Shown here: piece after piece, positions 1 through 12,600 of the stretch
Layout: the number at the start of each line of letters is the position of its first letter
Numbering within the stretch: position 1 is the stretch's first letter
Source: Peromyscus leucopus
Taxonomy: Eukaryota > Chordata > Mammalia > Rodentia > Cricetidae
Direction: 5' to 3'
Length of the DNA: 64,000 nucleotides
Assembly (NCBI RefSeq): GCF_004664715.2
Contig: NC_051072.1
Span: 372,001 to 436,000, forward strand
The notes under the pieces: model-generated
What the model was told of the DNA's origin: nothing
The model's database searches: none
Seen by the model: the letters and a program-made list of their open reading frames with translations, nothing else
Made by a program: the position numbers and the translations under genes

Positions 1-1199
1 GTCATGGCAACCATGTGATCAAGCTGTTTTGGGCCCCCTACAGAGCCCAGAGGCATAGGATATCCCAGAAGCTAGAGTCACAGGATGTTGTGAGTCTCAG
101 TCCTCCACATACTCCGTAGGGCTGCTGAGCCATTTTCCAGCTCCTTACTCTCCATTATGGATGCTTTTGTTGTTATTTGTTGTTTTTATAAAAAGAAGAT
201 GTAGTCACTGGGCTAGCCCCCAGGAACTCAGATCTTCCACTCTTCCACTTACACTCTTACATAATGTGAGTATCCTGAAGGCAAAGAAGACACTGTTATG
301 GAGTTCACGACCACCGGGGAAAAGAACCACAGACTCAGTTCAGATTGTGATTAGCCAAACTGATTAATTCTGCTATCAGGGCAGCAGTCTCCAATCCAAA
401 CTAGAGACTGCTGAGCCAAGACAGATGTGGGAAGGGTTTTTAAAGGTCAAAGACAGAAGAAGACCTCAACTATCTGCACAAGCAGCCCAAGAGCTATTCT
501 GCTCTGACTACACTGTCAAGGTGACTTCGAAATAGTCCTTGAATGTCTGCATAAGCAAGTTACTGAAGTAAAAGAAGTGATTAGTAATGCCTTAACAAGT
601 CAATGGTCAGAGTTGCACATTTCTGGTGGGCGTCACTGAGTTGGTGTTACTGGGAACTTATTTTCCTGTGTTAATCCCACTGATCAAGAATAAGACCACT
701 ACCACAATTTAAAGCCAAATTTGAAGCAAGCTTTAATTAAATACTATGTATGTGGATGGGTTCTGACTATGTGTATATCCAGGTTCCTGGGAAATGGTCC
801 AGAATCAAGTTTTGCTAGGGCTTAAGAAGGAAAAACCATAATTCATTGCATTTTCCATCAGTTCCAATCATGGGGAAGCATACATCCTGATGTACCTCCA
901 GCCTCCATCCAATCAGGGGCAAGTGTACTTCCTGATGCATTTCTTGCCTGTGAACCTCTCACCCACATGTGATCAAGCACATCCAGTGCAGATGGGTCAA
1001 ACAAACTTGTTTAGGGGAATGAAAACATGTGGCTTGTTATCTCCCATATGCAATGGCCTCCAGCATTTCAAGAGCTATCTGTCCTTGGCCAAGGGGCTTG
1101 CAGATTGGAGGCATTTTTGTTTCATGGATCTCTTAGGCATAGTAATTAAAACTTAAAATGCCAAGAGCCAACCAACACCCACTATTCAGCTGGAAGCAG
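1..1199. other. No gene recognised; probable old repeats
   Basis: An antisense B2-like end may lie at 60-146 (GCTGCTGAGCCATTTTCCAG). The 680-1150 stretch reads like diverged repeat sequence. Nothing coding is supported. Confidence 0.5.
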
Positions 1200-1620
1200 T
1201 CTTTGAGAGAAACGTCGCCCCCGTACCCAGTCAACCACAATTTTTTCTTTTTTTAAAAAATAAAAGAGTCGGGAATGAAGGTTCACAACACGCCTCCGCC
1301 CCCCAACGGTCACATTACAGCGGACACTTCGCCTACCAATTCCAGTCAGGCCGGACACCTCCGACTAGCAAGTTCCGCCAAGCATCTCGCATGACCAGAA
1401 TCCGTGACTTACATGCTACTAAGCGTGCAACGTGACCATTGATCTACGCACATGCGTGAGTAGTGACTGACCTGCCACGCCCCCAGCGGTTTTAAAGCGG
1501 AGCGCCATATTCCGCCTTCTCTCTTCTCCTCTTCCTCTTCTCCACGCACTGTCTCCTGGAGCTTGAGTCAGGGACAAGTGGTTATTTGGAATCAAGATGG
1601 ACACCTACCAATGAAATGCA
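1200..1620 (-). promoter_or_regulatory. CpG-bearing promoter-like patch
   Basis: Many CpGs in an AT-rich context (CAACACGCCTCCGCC, GCGGACACTTCGCC, GCACATGCGTGAG, AAGCGGAGCGCC), with TTTTAAAG and a TC-rich tract at 1518-1545. It might be an eroded CpG island, an orphan first exon or a viral LTR. Strand is a guess; no gene can be tied to it. Confidence 0.35.
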
Positions 1621-3264
1621 GTTTCTTTAGCCATCACCACATCTCCTTTAGGTTACACTGAGGCATTGAGTAAAGAATTTGCCCTCTGGGAAACAGTGGG
1701 AGGCAGTGCTCATTTCAAAGAAAAAAACTCCCATAATGTAAAAAGGTCACTTTGACTAAACAATCAGGGCCTGGGGCCACATCACAGCTCAAAAGTCTCT
1801 AGAGGTCTGGGGATCCTATGGATCATGTGAGAAGTGCACCTCTGAGACCCAGGGCAGCTCTAAGTGCCCTGTAGTTTGGAGCTTTCCAAATGCCCAGAGC
1901 AGCCCTGCATAGTGTTTGCTGCAGGAAAACTTCACATTCACACTGTGCTTCCCCCGGGTCCTGATGGAAGACCAGCTGGGAAACTACTGCGGAGGCTCTG
2001 TTTGAAATTACCCAAATTCTGATGCTTCTTAGACAACAGGTGGGCTGTGCGTGACCAGGGTGGCTATGGTGTTGTAACCACCAATACCAGTAGGTGGAGA
2101 ACTTGTTACATATTGACTCATTTTAGAGTCCAGAAAGTGAAAATACAAAGCTAAAAGGGCCAAGAGAACAGGAGCAAGTAGGAAATGGACGGCAATTTCT
2201 TGAAATGATCTTTCCACCTCCGAGGAAACAAATTCAGTTCCACACTTGTGTACTGATTGCTCACCACACCAAATCCACTATCCAGCAGGGAGACCCTGCC
2301 CTGCTCCCAGTTTGGGCTCCAAAGGTATTCATTCATTCATTCTCAGCTGGAGCACAGCTGGATGCCGGTAAGGCCACAGAAAATTATCTCAAAATACCTT
2401 CAGGAAATACAACGCAGTAGATCCCTTGATTACTAAAGCCCCTCCCTACTCAAAATTCAGTTCTTTCTTGTGCCTGTTGTAAAAGAAAACAATAAAACAA
2501 TACAAAAGCACACAATCTTGTTTTAAGCCAGCAGTACAATACCCTCTCATTCCTCATGCCAGGTGCCATCTGGGGTCTTATAAGTCACTTACATTTACAT
2601 AGAATGTAAAATCAAAGCAGTGCCATATTGGCCGGAACTCTCATGCTTTCTCACATAATAACATTCACCTTAATGCCCTCTTCTCTGATGCTCTAAGGAC
2701 CATTGGGATAATTCATTCAGTGTTTCTAGTAATTCTATAACTGATCAAAACTGGACGACAAGGGGCTGGCTCTTTTTAGATTAATTACAGTCCGAAAAGA
2801 AGACAGCAGGAGTTAGAAAGCAGGGGGGCTCTACAGAGCAAATCACCTGCTGAGGCTCTGTGATCACACCGCACCAGGGGTCTTGCTGCTGTTCCTGACA
2901 CATATGACAGGGGCCATGTCAGCCTGGAGACGGAGTAAATAAACTGTGAGCTACCACTCCACGGGGGCTCTCTGTGGACGCTGCGGGCCATGCAGGAGAA
3001 ACATCAGCTCTGACAGCAGAGATGACCAGAGGCACTCTTAAGTTCCGGAAGTATGCCTACCTTGGCATGGGTGGAACAGACTCCTCCAGCCTGTGTTCTA
3101 TAGAAAGGGATCTGAGCAAAGAGTCAGTGCTCTGGCTGGGCAGCAAACCCCCAAGGAAAGGGAGAGAACTGACCTGGCACACATCAGAAAAGTTACCTCT
3201 ACCTTCTTGTGCAGAGGAATTTACGAAGTGAACGAAGAGACTGGGAGTCCCACTCCAAAGCAGA
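1621..3264. other. No feature recognised
   Basis: Mixed-composition single-copy-looking sequence with only short chance frames. Confidence 0.5.
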
Positions 3265-3357
3265 TACAGAGGTAGGGGATCTCTGTGAGTTCGAGGCCAG
3301 CCTGGTCTACAAAGCAAGTTCCAGGATAGTCAGAGCTATTATAGAAGAGAAACCCTG
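3265..3357 (+). mobile_element. B1 SINE fragment
   Basis: Matches the B1 central and 3' parts (GAGTTCGAGGCCAGCCTGG then GAGAAACCCTGT) without the 5' end. Confidence 0.8.
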
Positions 3358-4266
3358 TATGGTACACACTGTGACTAGGAAGACTTGGTCTGGTTGTGCT
3401 GAACTATGTCCTGGCTGCATATGTAGAAGCAATGCAGTCTCCATCACCATTCCAGCTGTTCTATAGACAGAGACAATTATTTCCAAGTCTTGGATGGATG
3501 GGAGCCAATGTTACTCCAATCTCTACTTCCCAGTCCATTCCGTGGTCCATCTCTCTTTCTGAGTCTCTTATAAGGAAACTTACATTTAGGGCCTTCTTGA
3601 ATAATACAGAACAATATCCTGGCCTTAAGATCCTGAACAATATCTGTGAAGTGTAATTCTCCGTGTAAGAGGGATTCACAGGTTCTAGGGATTGGCACTT
3701 AGGTATCTCAGACAGCCATTACATAGCATGTGGTTATTTTCATAATCATCCCAAACTGGAAGCAACTAAGTAACCTTTCAAGAAATGAACAGATAAACAT
3801 ACTGTGGTACTTTCATAAGTTAGGATATTATTCAGCAATATGGTTGAACCACAAGGTGTTAATGTTGATCTACATTAATATTGTGACATGGGAGGAGCCA
3901 GTGTGAAAATCTGGTTACTATGATTCTATCTATGCAATATTCTAAAACAGGCAGAACTACAGAGGTGGCAAAATATTGATACTTGTCAATAATTGAGGAT
4001 GATGTAGGAAGGTTTCATGGGTCTTGAGTTGGAGATGTTTAGGGCAGTGACACTATTCTGTGTGATACCAAAATTGTCAAGTTCATCACAATCAATGGAA
4101 CATCCAGGGCAAACCTAAGGAAACATGACATACTAACCTGGGTAGGGATGTAAGAATCAATAAATCTTGACATAATGTAAATGTGTGTGTGTGTGTGTGT
4201 AATGTATAATGTATGACTTTGTATAACTTTGGTAAGGCTATCGATTCTCTAATTTAAGTAATTAGT

Positions 4267-4313
<47 letters not shown>

Positions 4314-4860
4314 TACTCACTGAAAACCTTCATTATTATTTAGGGGATGCAACTTACAATATACAGGTCTTATTTAACACATAATTAAATTAAATATGGG
4401 CAGGAGCATTATGATATAAAGAAAAGCAGTTTAAACTTCAGAACTATCCATCATCTACACGAGATCAACTCCTTTCCCTTATTTTTCAAGGAAAACAGTA
4501 GAGGCTGTGAACAAGTGAGTCTTCTGAAAGAGCTACATAGTTATAATGGAGAAGAGGGAGAGGGGAAGAAAGAGAACAAGAAAGAGAGAAGGGGTGGGGA
4601 AGAGAAAAGACAGACATACAGACACAGGGAGAGACAGAGGAATAGCAGAAGTTTCTGTTGCCAAAGAATGGCTTTAGAAGGCTGACAGGTCTTCTATCAC
4701 TTTGAACTTGTAGTTTTAGTTTCAAGAGAACTGTACAGATTCTTGTGCACGCATCCAATGATGAGTCTGTGTGTGGTGGTATCCTCTGCAGGGACTCATG
4801 TAAACGACAGCAAAGGATCACTTAAGTAAACTAAAGTATAGTAGAACCCACAGACCAAAG
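3358..4860. other. Mostly unannotated, possible L1 debris and simple repeats
   Basis: The 3750-4150 stretch (GAACAGATAAACATACTGTG, ATATTATTCAGCAATATGG) resembles diverged L1 ORF2 3' sequence. A purine-rich tract lies at 4543-4640. Confidence 0.45.
4182..4310. repeat. (TG)n and (AT)n microsatellites
   Basis: TG run at 4182-4200 and AT run at 4269-4302, followed by a short mixed CA/TA stretch. Confidence 0.95.
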
Positions 4861-4866
4861 AAGGGA

Positions 4867-5412
4867 TGTGGTGGTATTGTGTTCCCCAAAATATTGTGTA
4901 CTCTAATAAATTTATCTGGGGTCAGAGAACAGACAGCCACTAGATACAAAGGCTAGAAAATGGTGGCACTCACACCTTTAATCCTAGCATTCCAGAGATA
5001 GAAATCCCTCTGGATCTCTGTGAGTTCAAGGCCACATTGGAAATAGCCAAGCATGGTGACACACACCTTTAATCCCAGAAAGGCAGCCTTTAATCCCAGG
5101 GAGTGGTGGTAGAAAACAGAAAGATATATAAGGCATGAGGACCAGAAACTAGAGGCATTTGGCTGGTTAAGCATTGGGCTGGTTAAGCATGTGGCTGGTT
5201 AAGCTTTCAGGCTTTGGAGCAACACAGTTCAGCTGAGATTCATTCTGGATGAGGACTCAGAGGCTTCCAGTCTGAGGAAACAGGACCAGCTGGGGAACAG
5301 GCAAGGTGAGATAGCTGTGGCTTGTTCTGTCTCTCTGATCTACCAGCATGGACCCCAATAACTGGCCTCAGGTTTGATTTTATTAATAAGAACCTTTAAG
5401 ATTCATGCTACA
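4867..5412 (+). mobile_element. Solo LTR, B1-bearing composite family
   Basis: 546-bp element with TG...CA ends and an exact 6-bp duplication AAGGGA (4861-4866, 5413-5418). Six-base duplications are typical of class II (ERVK-like) elements. Inside are two B1-like segments each containing CACACCTTTAATCC (one variant has CTCACACC) and a thrice-repeated GGCTGGTTAAGC unit at 5160-5205. Confidence 0.85.
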
Positions 5413-5418
5413 AAGGGA

Positions 5419-6638
5419 CTTGTTCACTCTGTTATTCATGTATCCCTATGTGTACGTGTACATACCCTAGGAAGATATCTACAAAAATGATTTCTGGATG
5501 CAAAAATGGTCTTGTACCATACAGACTAAAAAGAGGCAAATACAGGATTGTTCAGGTAAAAGTACACTTTAAAAGGTCATATTTTAAAGGTGAAAGTCAT
5601 CTACTTCAAAGTAAATGAGGCTGTGTAGGAAATTCTTATTTGAACAGTATTTCCACGTGGAGTAATGAAAATGGCAAATACACCCAGATTTACTGTGCCC
5701 ACCACAAAGCACCTTATTCCCTACCCATTCCATCAAAAGTCAATACAGACTGACTTCAGGCTTCTGTTCTCTCCCTGGATACCAACTTTAAAATGTAGTA
5801 AACTTCACAGGTGTTTGTGTGAGCAGGTCTCTGCCAGCTCTGAGCAAAGAGTCTGCACAGTCAGTCGATGACTTTAAATTCTTTATATAGGTTTAAAAGG
5901 TGCTTAGAAGATAGTGTGAGAATTCACTGTTAGGATGCTGGAATCCCCAGGAGAAGTAATGGTGTAGAAAACAGTGGGCTGAGATGTAATTTTAACGACA
6001 CTGCGGGAGTTTGCAACAGCCCTGGGAGGATCATAAAAATGGGGAACTATATAAACTATTAAAATGTAAGCCCTTATGTCTCTTTAGAAAATAGCAACCA
6101 CCAAAAGCATGCAATTGTGCCATTAGCCAATTGCAGCGATGCATGGTGGGGCCTAACAGGTTACCAGGCCGATATCTCCAGCTCTGCCCTCCTGAACATT
6201 TTCTCAGAAGGAATGTGCTCTTAAGGTTAGCTGTCCTAAGGAGTGTCCTTAGGAGTGTTTCAAAAAAAACCTGAAAATGATGTAAGCTGGTAAATTATGC
6301 TTGGGAACACTGAAAGCAAACTGTCCAGTAGAAGTCAGATCCTAAGAAATAAAACCTAGTAAAGCAAACCCAGTGAGTGGTCAGACAGACCCTTGCCTCC
6401 CCATGTTGCCTGTTCTCCACCACACCATAAGAGCCACAGCAAAAGTTCCTTCCAACACAGTGACTCAATACATCAGCAACCCCAGAGTGGACCCCTAAAT
6501 GCAACATGGTGAGTAGAATCATGATTAAGCTCATTGAGAAACTACTATAACCTAAAGCACATTATATGTGAGTCTCCTTCCAGGAAAACCTGAGCAAAAC
6601 CAGGCATTCAGGTGGGAAGGGAAGCGGGAAGCAAGAAA
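5419..6638. other. No feature recognised
   Basis: AT-rich sequence without coding or repeat signal that I can name. Confidence 0.5.
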
Positions 6639-7260
6639 GCTGTATACAGATGGAGGTTAAGAAAAGCTGTATAGAGATGTAGGTTAAGGAAAGCTGTATA
6701 CAGATGGAGGTTAAGGAAAGCTGTATACAGATGCAGGTTAAGGAAAGCTGTATACAGATGCAGTTTAAGGAAAGCTGTATGCATGTGCAGGTTAAGGAAA
6801 GCTGTATGCATGTGCAGCTTAAGGAAAGCTGTATGCATGTGCAAGTTAAGGAAAGCTGTATGCATGTGCAAGTTAAGGAAAGCTGTATAGAGATGCAGGT
6901 TAAGGAAAGCTGTATGCATGTGCAGGTTAAGGAAAGCTGTATGCATGTGCAGGTTAAGGAAAGCTGTATACAGATGCAGGTTAAGGAAAGCTGTATAGAG
7001 ATGCAGGTTAAGGAAAGCTGTATGCATGCATGTGCAGGTTAAGGAAAGCTGTATACAGACGGAGGTTAAGGAAAGCTGTATGCATGTGCAGGTTAAGGAA
7101 AGCTGTATACAGATGGAGGTTAAGGAAAGCTGTATGCATGTGCAGGTTAAGGAACACTGTATACAGATGGAGGTTAAGGAAAGCTGTATGCATGTGCAGG
7201 TTAAGGAACACTGTATACATATGGAGGTCAAGGAAAGCTGTATACATGTGCAGGTTAATT
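6639..7260. repeat. 27-bp minisatellite, about 23 copies
   Basis: The unit is GCTGTATACAGATGGAGG plus TTAAGGAAA, in three variants: A (TATACAGATG), B (TATGCATGTG) and C (TATAGAGATG). One copy (7017 region) is 31 bp through an extra GCAT. Copies 16-23 alternate A and B strictly. The multiple-of-three unit creates long spurious frames on both strands. Confidence 0.97.
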
Positions 7261-7602
7261 AAGCCCCAAACACACACTCTCATCTCTGTCTTTAATCAAA
7301 GAAGTCCATTCACAGAGCAGCCCTGGGGAGGATATTCACACAGTCCAGCTATCAACAGCTGTGGTGATGAGGGACACTTACTGTGAGAATCATGACAAAT
7401 CCATGATTGAATCAGAACTCTCAAGTGGAGAATTTTCTATAAATAATTAATACATTGTTGGATCAATAAAAAGCTGAGTCGTGATCAATATAACACCAGA
7501 AGGCATTAATTGCTGAGTGCTTCAACCTAATTTTGTAGATCTGAAATACATGGCAGCAATCTCTTTTCTCAAACAGGCAAGCATTTAGATGAGAGATGAA
7601 GT

Positions 7603-7603
<1 letters not shown>

Positions 7604-7650
<47 letters not shown>
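7604..7650. repeat. (CA)n microsatellite
   Basis: About 23 uninterrupted CA units. Confidence 0.97.
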
Positions 7651-7653
<3 letters not shown>

Positions 7654-7804
7654 AGCTCTTTCCTGGACACACTAAGAAAATTAATGGCAGAGCTGGGAAT
7701 ACAATTCTTGAGATCTAGAATCTAGCACTGTGTACTTCACAGGGCATTCATTTCGTTCACCCCTACAGGGTGAGGTCTGACCAAGAGAGAATGAAATAAT
7801 CATC

Positions 7805-8075
7805 TACTTTCCTTTCTGTCACTATGATAAAAACACTCTGACCAAAAGCAATTAGGGGAAGAAAGTGCTTATGTCAGCCTACAGGCCACAGTCCATCACT
7901 GAAGGAAGCCAAGGCAGGAGCTCAAGCAGGAGGAATGCTGTTTGCTAGCATGTCTTCTACATCCCAGGACTACCCATTTGGGGAATGACACCTCCCACAA
8001 TGGGCAGGGCCCTTTTACATCAATAAAACAATGAAAACAATTAACCCACAGATCAACCTGGTCTGGGCAGTCCCT
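7805..8075 (+). mobile_element. Same rodent repeat family, partial
   Basis: CACTATGATAAAAACACTCT, CCACAGTCCATCACTGAAGG and CACAATGGGCAGGGCCC mark the family. The 3' end is lost. Confidence 0.65.
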
Positions 8076-8146
8076 CCTCTGAGACCTTCCTCAGGTGACC
8101 TTAGGCTGTATGAAGCTGATAATTGGAAGTGAAGTAGGACAAGGAC

Positions 8147-8504
8147 TGTAGGCAGAGTTTTCCATCCTACATCTGCTTTCAAGCAAACACACTGAGGTTT
8201 ATATTAATTATAAATGCTCAGCCAATAGCTCAGGCTTGCTATGAGTTAACTCTTACATTTTGAATTAACCCATTTCTATTCATCTATATGCTGCCATGTG
8301 GCTCATGGCTTGGTACCTCATTTTCTGCACATTCTGCTTCCTCAGTGGCTGGCTGGTGACTCTCTGACTCCACCCTCCTTCATCCTATCATTCTCAGTTT
8401 GGCTTTCCCACCTAACTTATTCAGCTATTTTCCAGTCAGCTTTTTTATGAAACTAATCATAGCAACGTATATTCGTCTAGTGTACAGAAGGATTATTCCA
8501 CAGC
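8147..8504 (+). mobile_element. Solo LTR, 350-bp family copy 1
   Basis: Starts TGTAGG and ends CCACAGCA. Shares AATTATAAATGCTCAGCCAA, TTAACCCATTTCTATTCATC and the GCCATGTGGCTCATGGCTTG block with copies at 8837 and 51073. The flanking duplication is not exact. Confidence 0.75.
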
Positions 8505-8836
8505 AGATGACCTTGTATCGGTGATTCTAAAAGGGTGAACTGCAATAGCACAGTCAGGATTATTTGAGAGCTAGTCACAGGCACAAACTGTCTGGACTTT
8601 GGGATGATGGGCCTCTGTGCGTCAACAAGTCCTCTGTGTGTTTGTAACACCTGCTCTCTGCTTTACCAGCACAGTATGGGAGATAATAGGACCAGTAGTG
8701 AACAGGAGAAAACATGGGCACTAAACGTGCCTCATCAATTCTTTGAGGCATTTTTCTGTGAATATAATCAACATCTGAATACTTGTTTTGGTTTTTGTTT
8801 CTGTAAAAGGAAACTTGGAATTAAAGTTGAACAATC

Positions 8837-9209
8837 TGTAGCTGGAGAGCTTCTCTCCAGCTCCCACCAAGCCCCAGTAGTCTCACAGCCCACTTATAAA
8901 ATAAACACACAGATGCTTATATTATTTAAACTGTTTGGCCGAATGGCTCAGGCTTCCAGCTATCCAGTTCTTACATCTTAAATTAACCCATTTCTATAAA
9001 ACTATACCTTGCCACATGGCTCATGGCTTACTGGTACCTGACATCTCACTTTTCATAGCAGCAGCTGGCAGGGTCTTTCTGCCTCAGCCTTCTACTTCCC
9101 AGAATTCTCTCTCCTTGTACTATACTTCCTGCCCTGCTACTGGCTAATCAGTGTTTTATTTATTAACCAATCAGAGCAACACATTTAACATACGGAACAT
9201 CCCATAGCA
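8837..9209 (+). mobile_element. Solo LTR, 350-bp family copy 2
   Basis: Starts TGTAGC and ends CCCATAGCA. Flanks ACAATC and ACAGTC differ at one of six bases, consistent with an aged 6-bp duplication. It contains the shared block TTAAATTAACCCATTTCTAT. Confidence 0.78.
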
Positions 9210-9549
9210 ACAGTCAGTCATGTGACAAAAATAAAAAATCATATAATAACAATTTGCATTGCAGATGCACATGGCTCATGCAGATTTTGGTTATAATTTT
9301 CTTTATACACAGGCACTGTGGTTAGATACCAAAGCATCCTTAGTGGATTGATTCTGGGGCTTGTATGTTCAGAATATTGCTTCCAGGCCCAGCTGACAGA
9401 AATGATTTGTACAGTTTACAGATTCACTCTTAATTTTCTTTAAATGTAGAAATTAAATAATGAATTCTGATTTGAGTATGCACTCTACATTTTAAGTTCA
9501 TTGATAATAGATTTTATTGTGAAAAAAATATATAAGAAGGAAAAAATAT

Positions 9550-9775
9550 GGGGCTGGAGAGATGGCTCAATGGTTAAGAGCACCTGCTACTCTTGCAGAG
9601 GACCTGGAGTCAGTTCCCAGGGCTCACATGACATCTCAGAACCATCTGTAGTGCTAGTTCCAGGTGATCCTACACTCTCTTCTTCAGGTACCAAGCACAG
9701 ATGTGGTGCAAACATAGACATACAGGCAAAACACTCATACACATTAAACAAAACAAACCTTTTAAGAAAGAGAAA
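9550..9775 (+). mobile_element. B2 SINE
   Basis: Sense B2 with the tRNA-like head GGGCTGGAGAGATGGCTCAA, body, and A-rich end. Confidence 0.92.
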
Positions 9776-11089
9776 AAATGCTAGATCGTTGATTCGGGAG
9801 TGTGAGATCGTGTAAGTTTGCTGTCCTCCTATTAGTGAGTATATTTAATAAAATTGAGTCAGTTTCTCAGGCACTCATCTCCTTGGAAATAGGGTGGAAA
9901 AAACACAAGAGAGAGTGAGCAGTGAGTTTTTTTTTTTTTTAATAAGCCACCACACTCACCTTCCCTCTATCAATTAGCACAGGGATAAGGCTGGGTGGGC
10001 ATGGGATGGGAATATTTTATGATCATCATAGGTGATGCTGATATAGATGGCTCAGGCTCTGAAGGACAAAGACTGTAATTTAGAAATGTTGCTAGTTGTG
10101 TAGTTAGTATTTTCTGTCCTTAGTGATATAGCAAATAGGAATGCACAGTAATATTCCCTGATCCAAATAGAAAAGCATTGTTATGCTCCCAAAGAGGAGT
10201 CTCTAGGTTTTAGTGTTTTGGGGATTGGGGAAAACAGAGAGAAAAGTTTCTCCTTCACTGGGAAGGATGTGGAAGAGTCCAATGACCTTGGAATAAACTT
10301 CCCAAGATCAGAGCAGTCACGCACAGCTCAGGGAAATTGCTCGGGAGTACACAGAAATTGTAGACAAAAAAGCTGTCATTGAAAAGTCATTTGCAAAAGG
10401 TTTTGCAACCATGTAATTGTGTGAATTTGTACCATTCTACCATCAAGCAGTTTATTTCTGAGTAGCACTAGAAAGCCGGCTCGACTCTGAATCTGATTCT
10501 GTTCAAGTGGGACTCCGTGCCTGACTAAATGCAGGGGAGAAAAAACTTTGATGGAAGACTGTCTCAGTATCAGCCCTGATCCTTTCTATCCCTAAGCTAT
10601 ACTCTAGACTCAAAGCTTTCATTAGTCTTTGGCACTTTCATCATCAAAGTGGACGTAAAAAGCAATGCTAGAATTCAAAACTCTCCTTGAATTTGTTCCC
10701 TAAAGGATCTGATAACTATTTCCTGTCTAAGAAGGACCTTGTGTGGGATCAAGTACAGAGTACCATTAGGTTTTCTTTGGAGATGTAAAGTTAGCTCCAT
10801 GTACATGTGTGTATATTTATTTATCAAGAACTCCTGAGGATGAATAATCTTCCATTAGTTTACTTTTAAAACCCTCAGAAAAAGTGACAATGTATAAGTA
10901 ACACACCTTCTCTGTCATTGAAATGACCTGAAGGGTTGATCAGAGTTTTAAAATGTGGCCAACATTGCTGTCTTGCTTAAGTTAGGGAAAGAAAGAGAAC
11001 ACTCTTCTAACAGAGAGGACTTAGAAAATTTCTTGTGTTCTAAAGGCTGAAATTCATGCAACTAAATGCAAATCAGTTTTCTGGCTTGA
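9776..11089. other. No feature recognised
   Basis: AT-rich, with a T14-15 run near 9930. No supported frame. Confidence 0.5.
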
Positions 11090-12600
11090 AACTATTGTTC
11101 ACCATTAACATCTTCCCTCAATTTTTGTTCTTTGAGAATGTCATACAATGCACTTTGATCATATTCACCCCGCCCTCAGCTCCTCCCATATTCCTCCACT
11201 TCCCAGCCTACCCAACATTATGCCCTCACGTTTTGTTTGTTGTTTTTTGCTTTTTAACTCATAAAGTTTATGCTGCTTATATGCTCTGGGATGTGTGATC
11301 TTCACTGGACAGTGGTTTACCTACCAGGGCGGCCCCCGTAATGAAAACTGAGTCATCCTTTCCCAGCCACTGCCAATATCTCCATGGCTGGGGGTGGCAC
11401 TCTGCGCTCCCCTCCATGCTGGGGTTCGGTCTGGCCTGAGTTTGTGAAGGTCTTGTGTATCATGTCTCAGCTGCTGTGAATGCACAGGTGTTGCTGCCCT
11501 TCTGTGTCAGAAAAACAGTTTCCTTGGAGTCATCCACCATTCACTCCTTCACAATCTTGCCCTCCTTCTTCCCGCGTGATCCCGAAACACAGGTGGAATG
11601 GGAATGATATAGATGTCCTGGTTAGTGCTGAGTATTCCACAGTCTCTTATTCTTTGCACCTTGATCATTTGTAGATCCCTGTGCTAATCTCTATCTACTG
11701 CAAAATTAAGCCTCACTGATGAGAGTTGACCAATACACTAATATGTGGGTATAAGGATAAGTCATTAGGAGTTAATACTATGTCCATTTAGAAGAATAGG
11801 TAGTAGGTTCTCCTTGAGAGCCTATGACCTATCTAGTCATAGGTTCTTGGTCCTGAAAGTGCTAGGTATGTGTTTTAACTCGTAGGGAAGTCCCTGAATC
11901 CAATCAGAGTTCTTGATTCTTCTCACAACAGTGATGCCTCTATTGCACTAATGATCAGGTCTTACAGGCTGGGTCATTGTTGCAACTTAAAGACTAACCA
12001 CTGGGTAAGATCAATGATTTCTTTACTTCTCCAGTACTGTGCACAGCAGCTTATAGCACTATAAAAGCTAGCCAGTGGAGATGACACTTTCAGGTGAGAA
12101 CTAGCTGGGTTTCTCCATGTTATATGACTCAAATATATAGTGTCTTCAACAATATAGTCTTACTGTCAAGATCTGGATGGTAACTAAGAGCATTGGCAAT
12201 AATCTTAAGTATTTGAAGGTTTATGGAACTTCACTTGCTAACAACCCAAAAGGAAGTAGCCCATTCCTGGCACTCGGCTTTTTATTTGCCATCTTGTGGT
12301 ATCTAATAGGGACATTGTTGTCTCTATAGAATGGGACATAAAATGTAGCATAACTATACTTTAACTCTTTTATAGATGTGTTAGTATATATTTAGGAAGC
12401 TTCTATAGTATCTAGAGATTTTAAGCATCTTTAGTGTTAGTTATTCCTCTCCATACTCTCTCCTCTGCCCTACTTTACCCTTGGTCTCCCCACTAAACCT
12501 TTCCTGTACCATCATCACCCTTTAACCCTTTAAATCACTTCATTCTATCCCCCTTCTCTTGAAATACCCGCAGTGGCCCTTTACTAATTTCCTGACCTCT
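11090..12600 (-). mobile_element. Old L1 3' region, antisense
   Basis: Diverged antisense rodent L1 3' sequence: CTGGTTAGTGCTGAGTATTC, ATAAGTCATTAGGAGTTAAT, TCCATTTAGAAGAATAG, then a pyrimidine-rich stretch CTCTCCTCTGCCCTACTTTA. No open protein-coding part remains. Confidence 0.65.

Noticed and set aside
4486..4821. 111-codon minus-strand frame ending in Ser/Leu/Pro-rich sequence
   Set aside because: Comes from a purine-rich tract read in reverse. No family resemblance.
6608..7231. 207-codon minus-strand frame with repeated SLTCTCIQ-like units
   Set aside because: It exists only because the minisatellite unit is 27 bp. Frames on the other strand and in shifted phases are also open, and there is no promoter or splice context.
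6639..7260. CRISPR-like array
   Set aside because: Contiguous 27-bp units with no unique spacers, in a vertebrate genome. It is a minisatellite.
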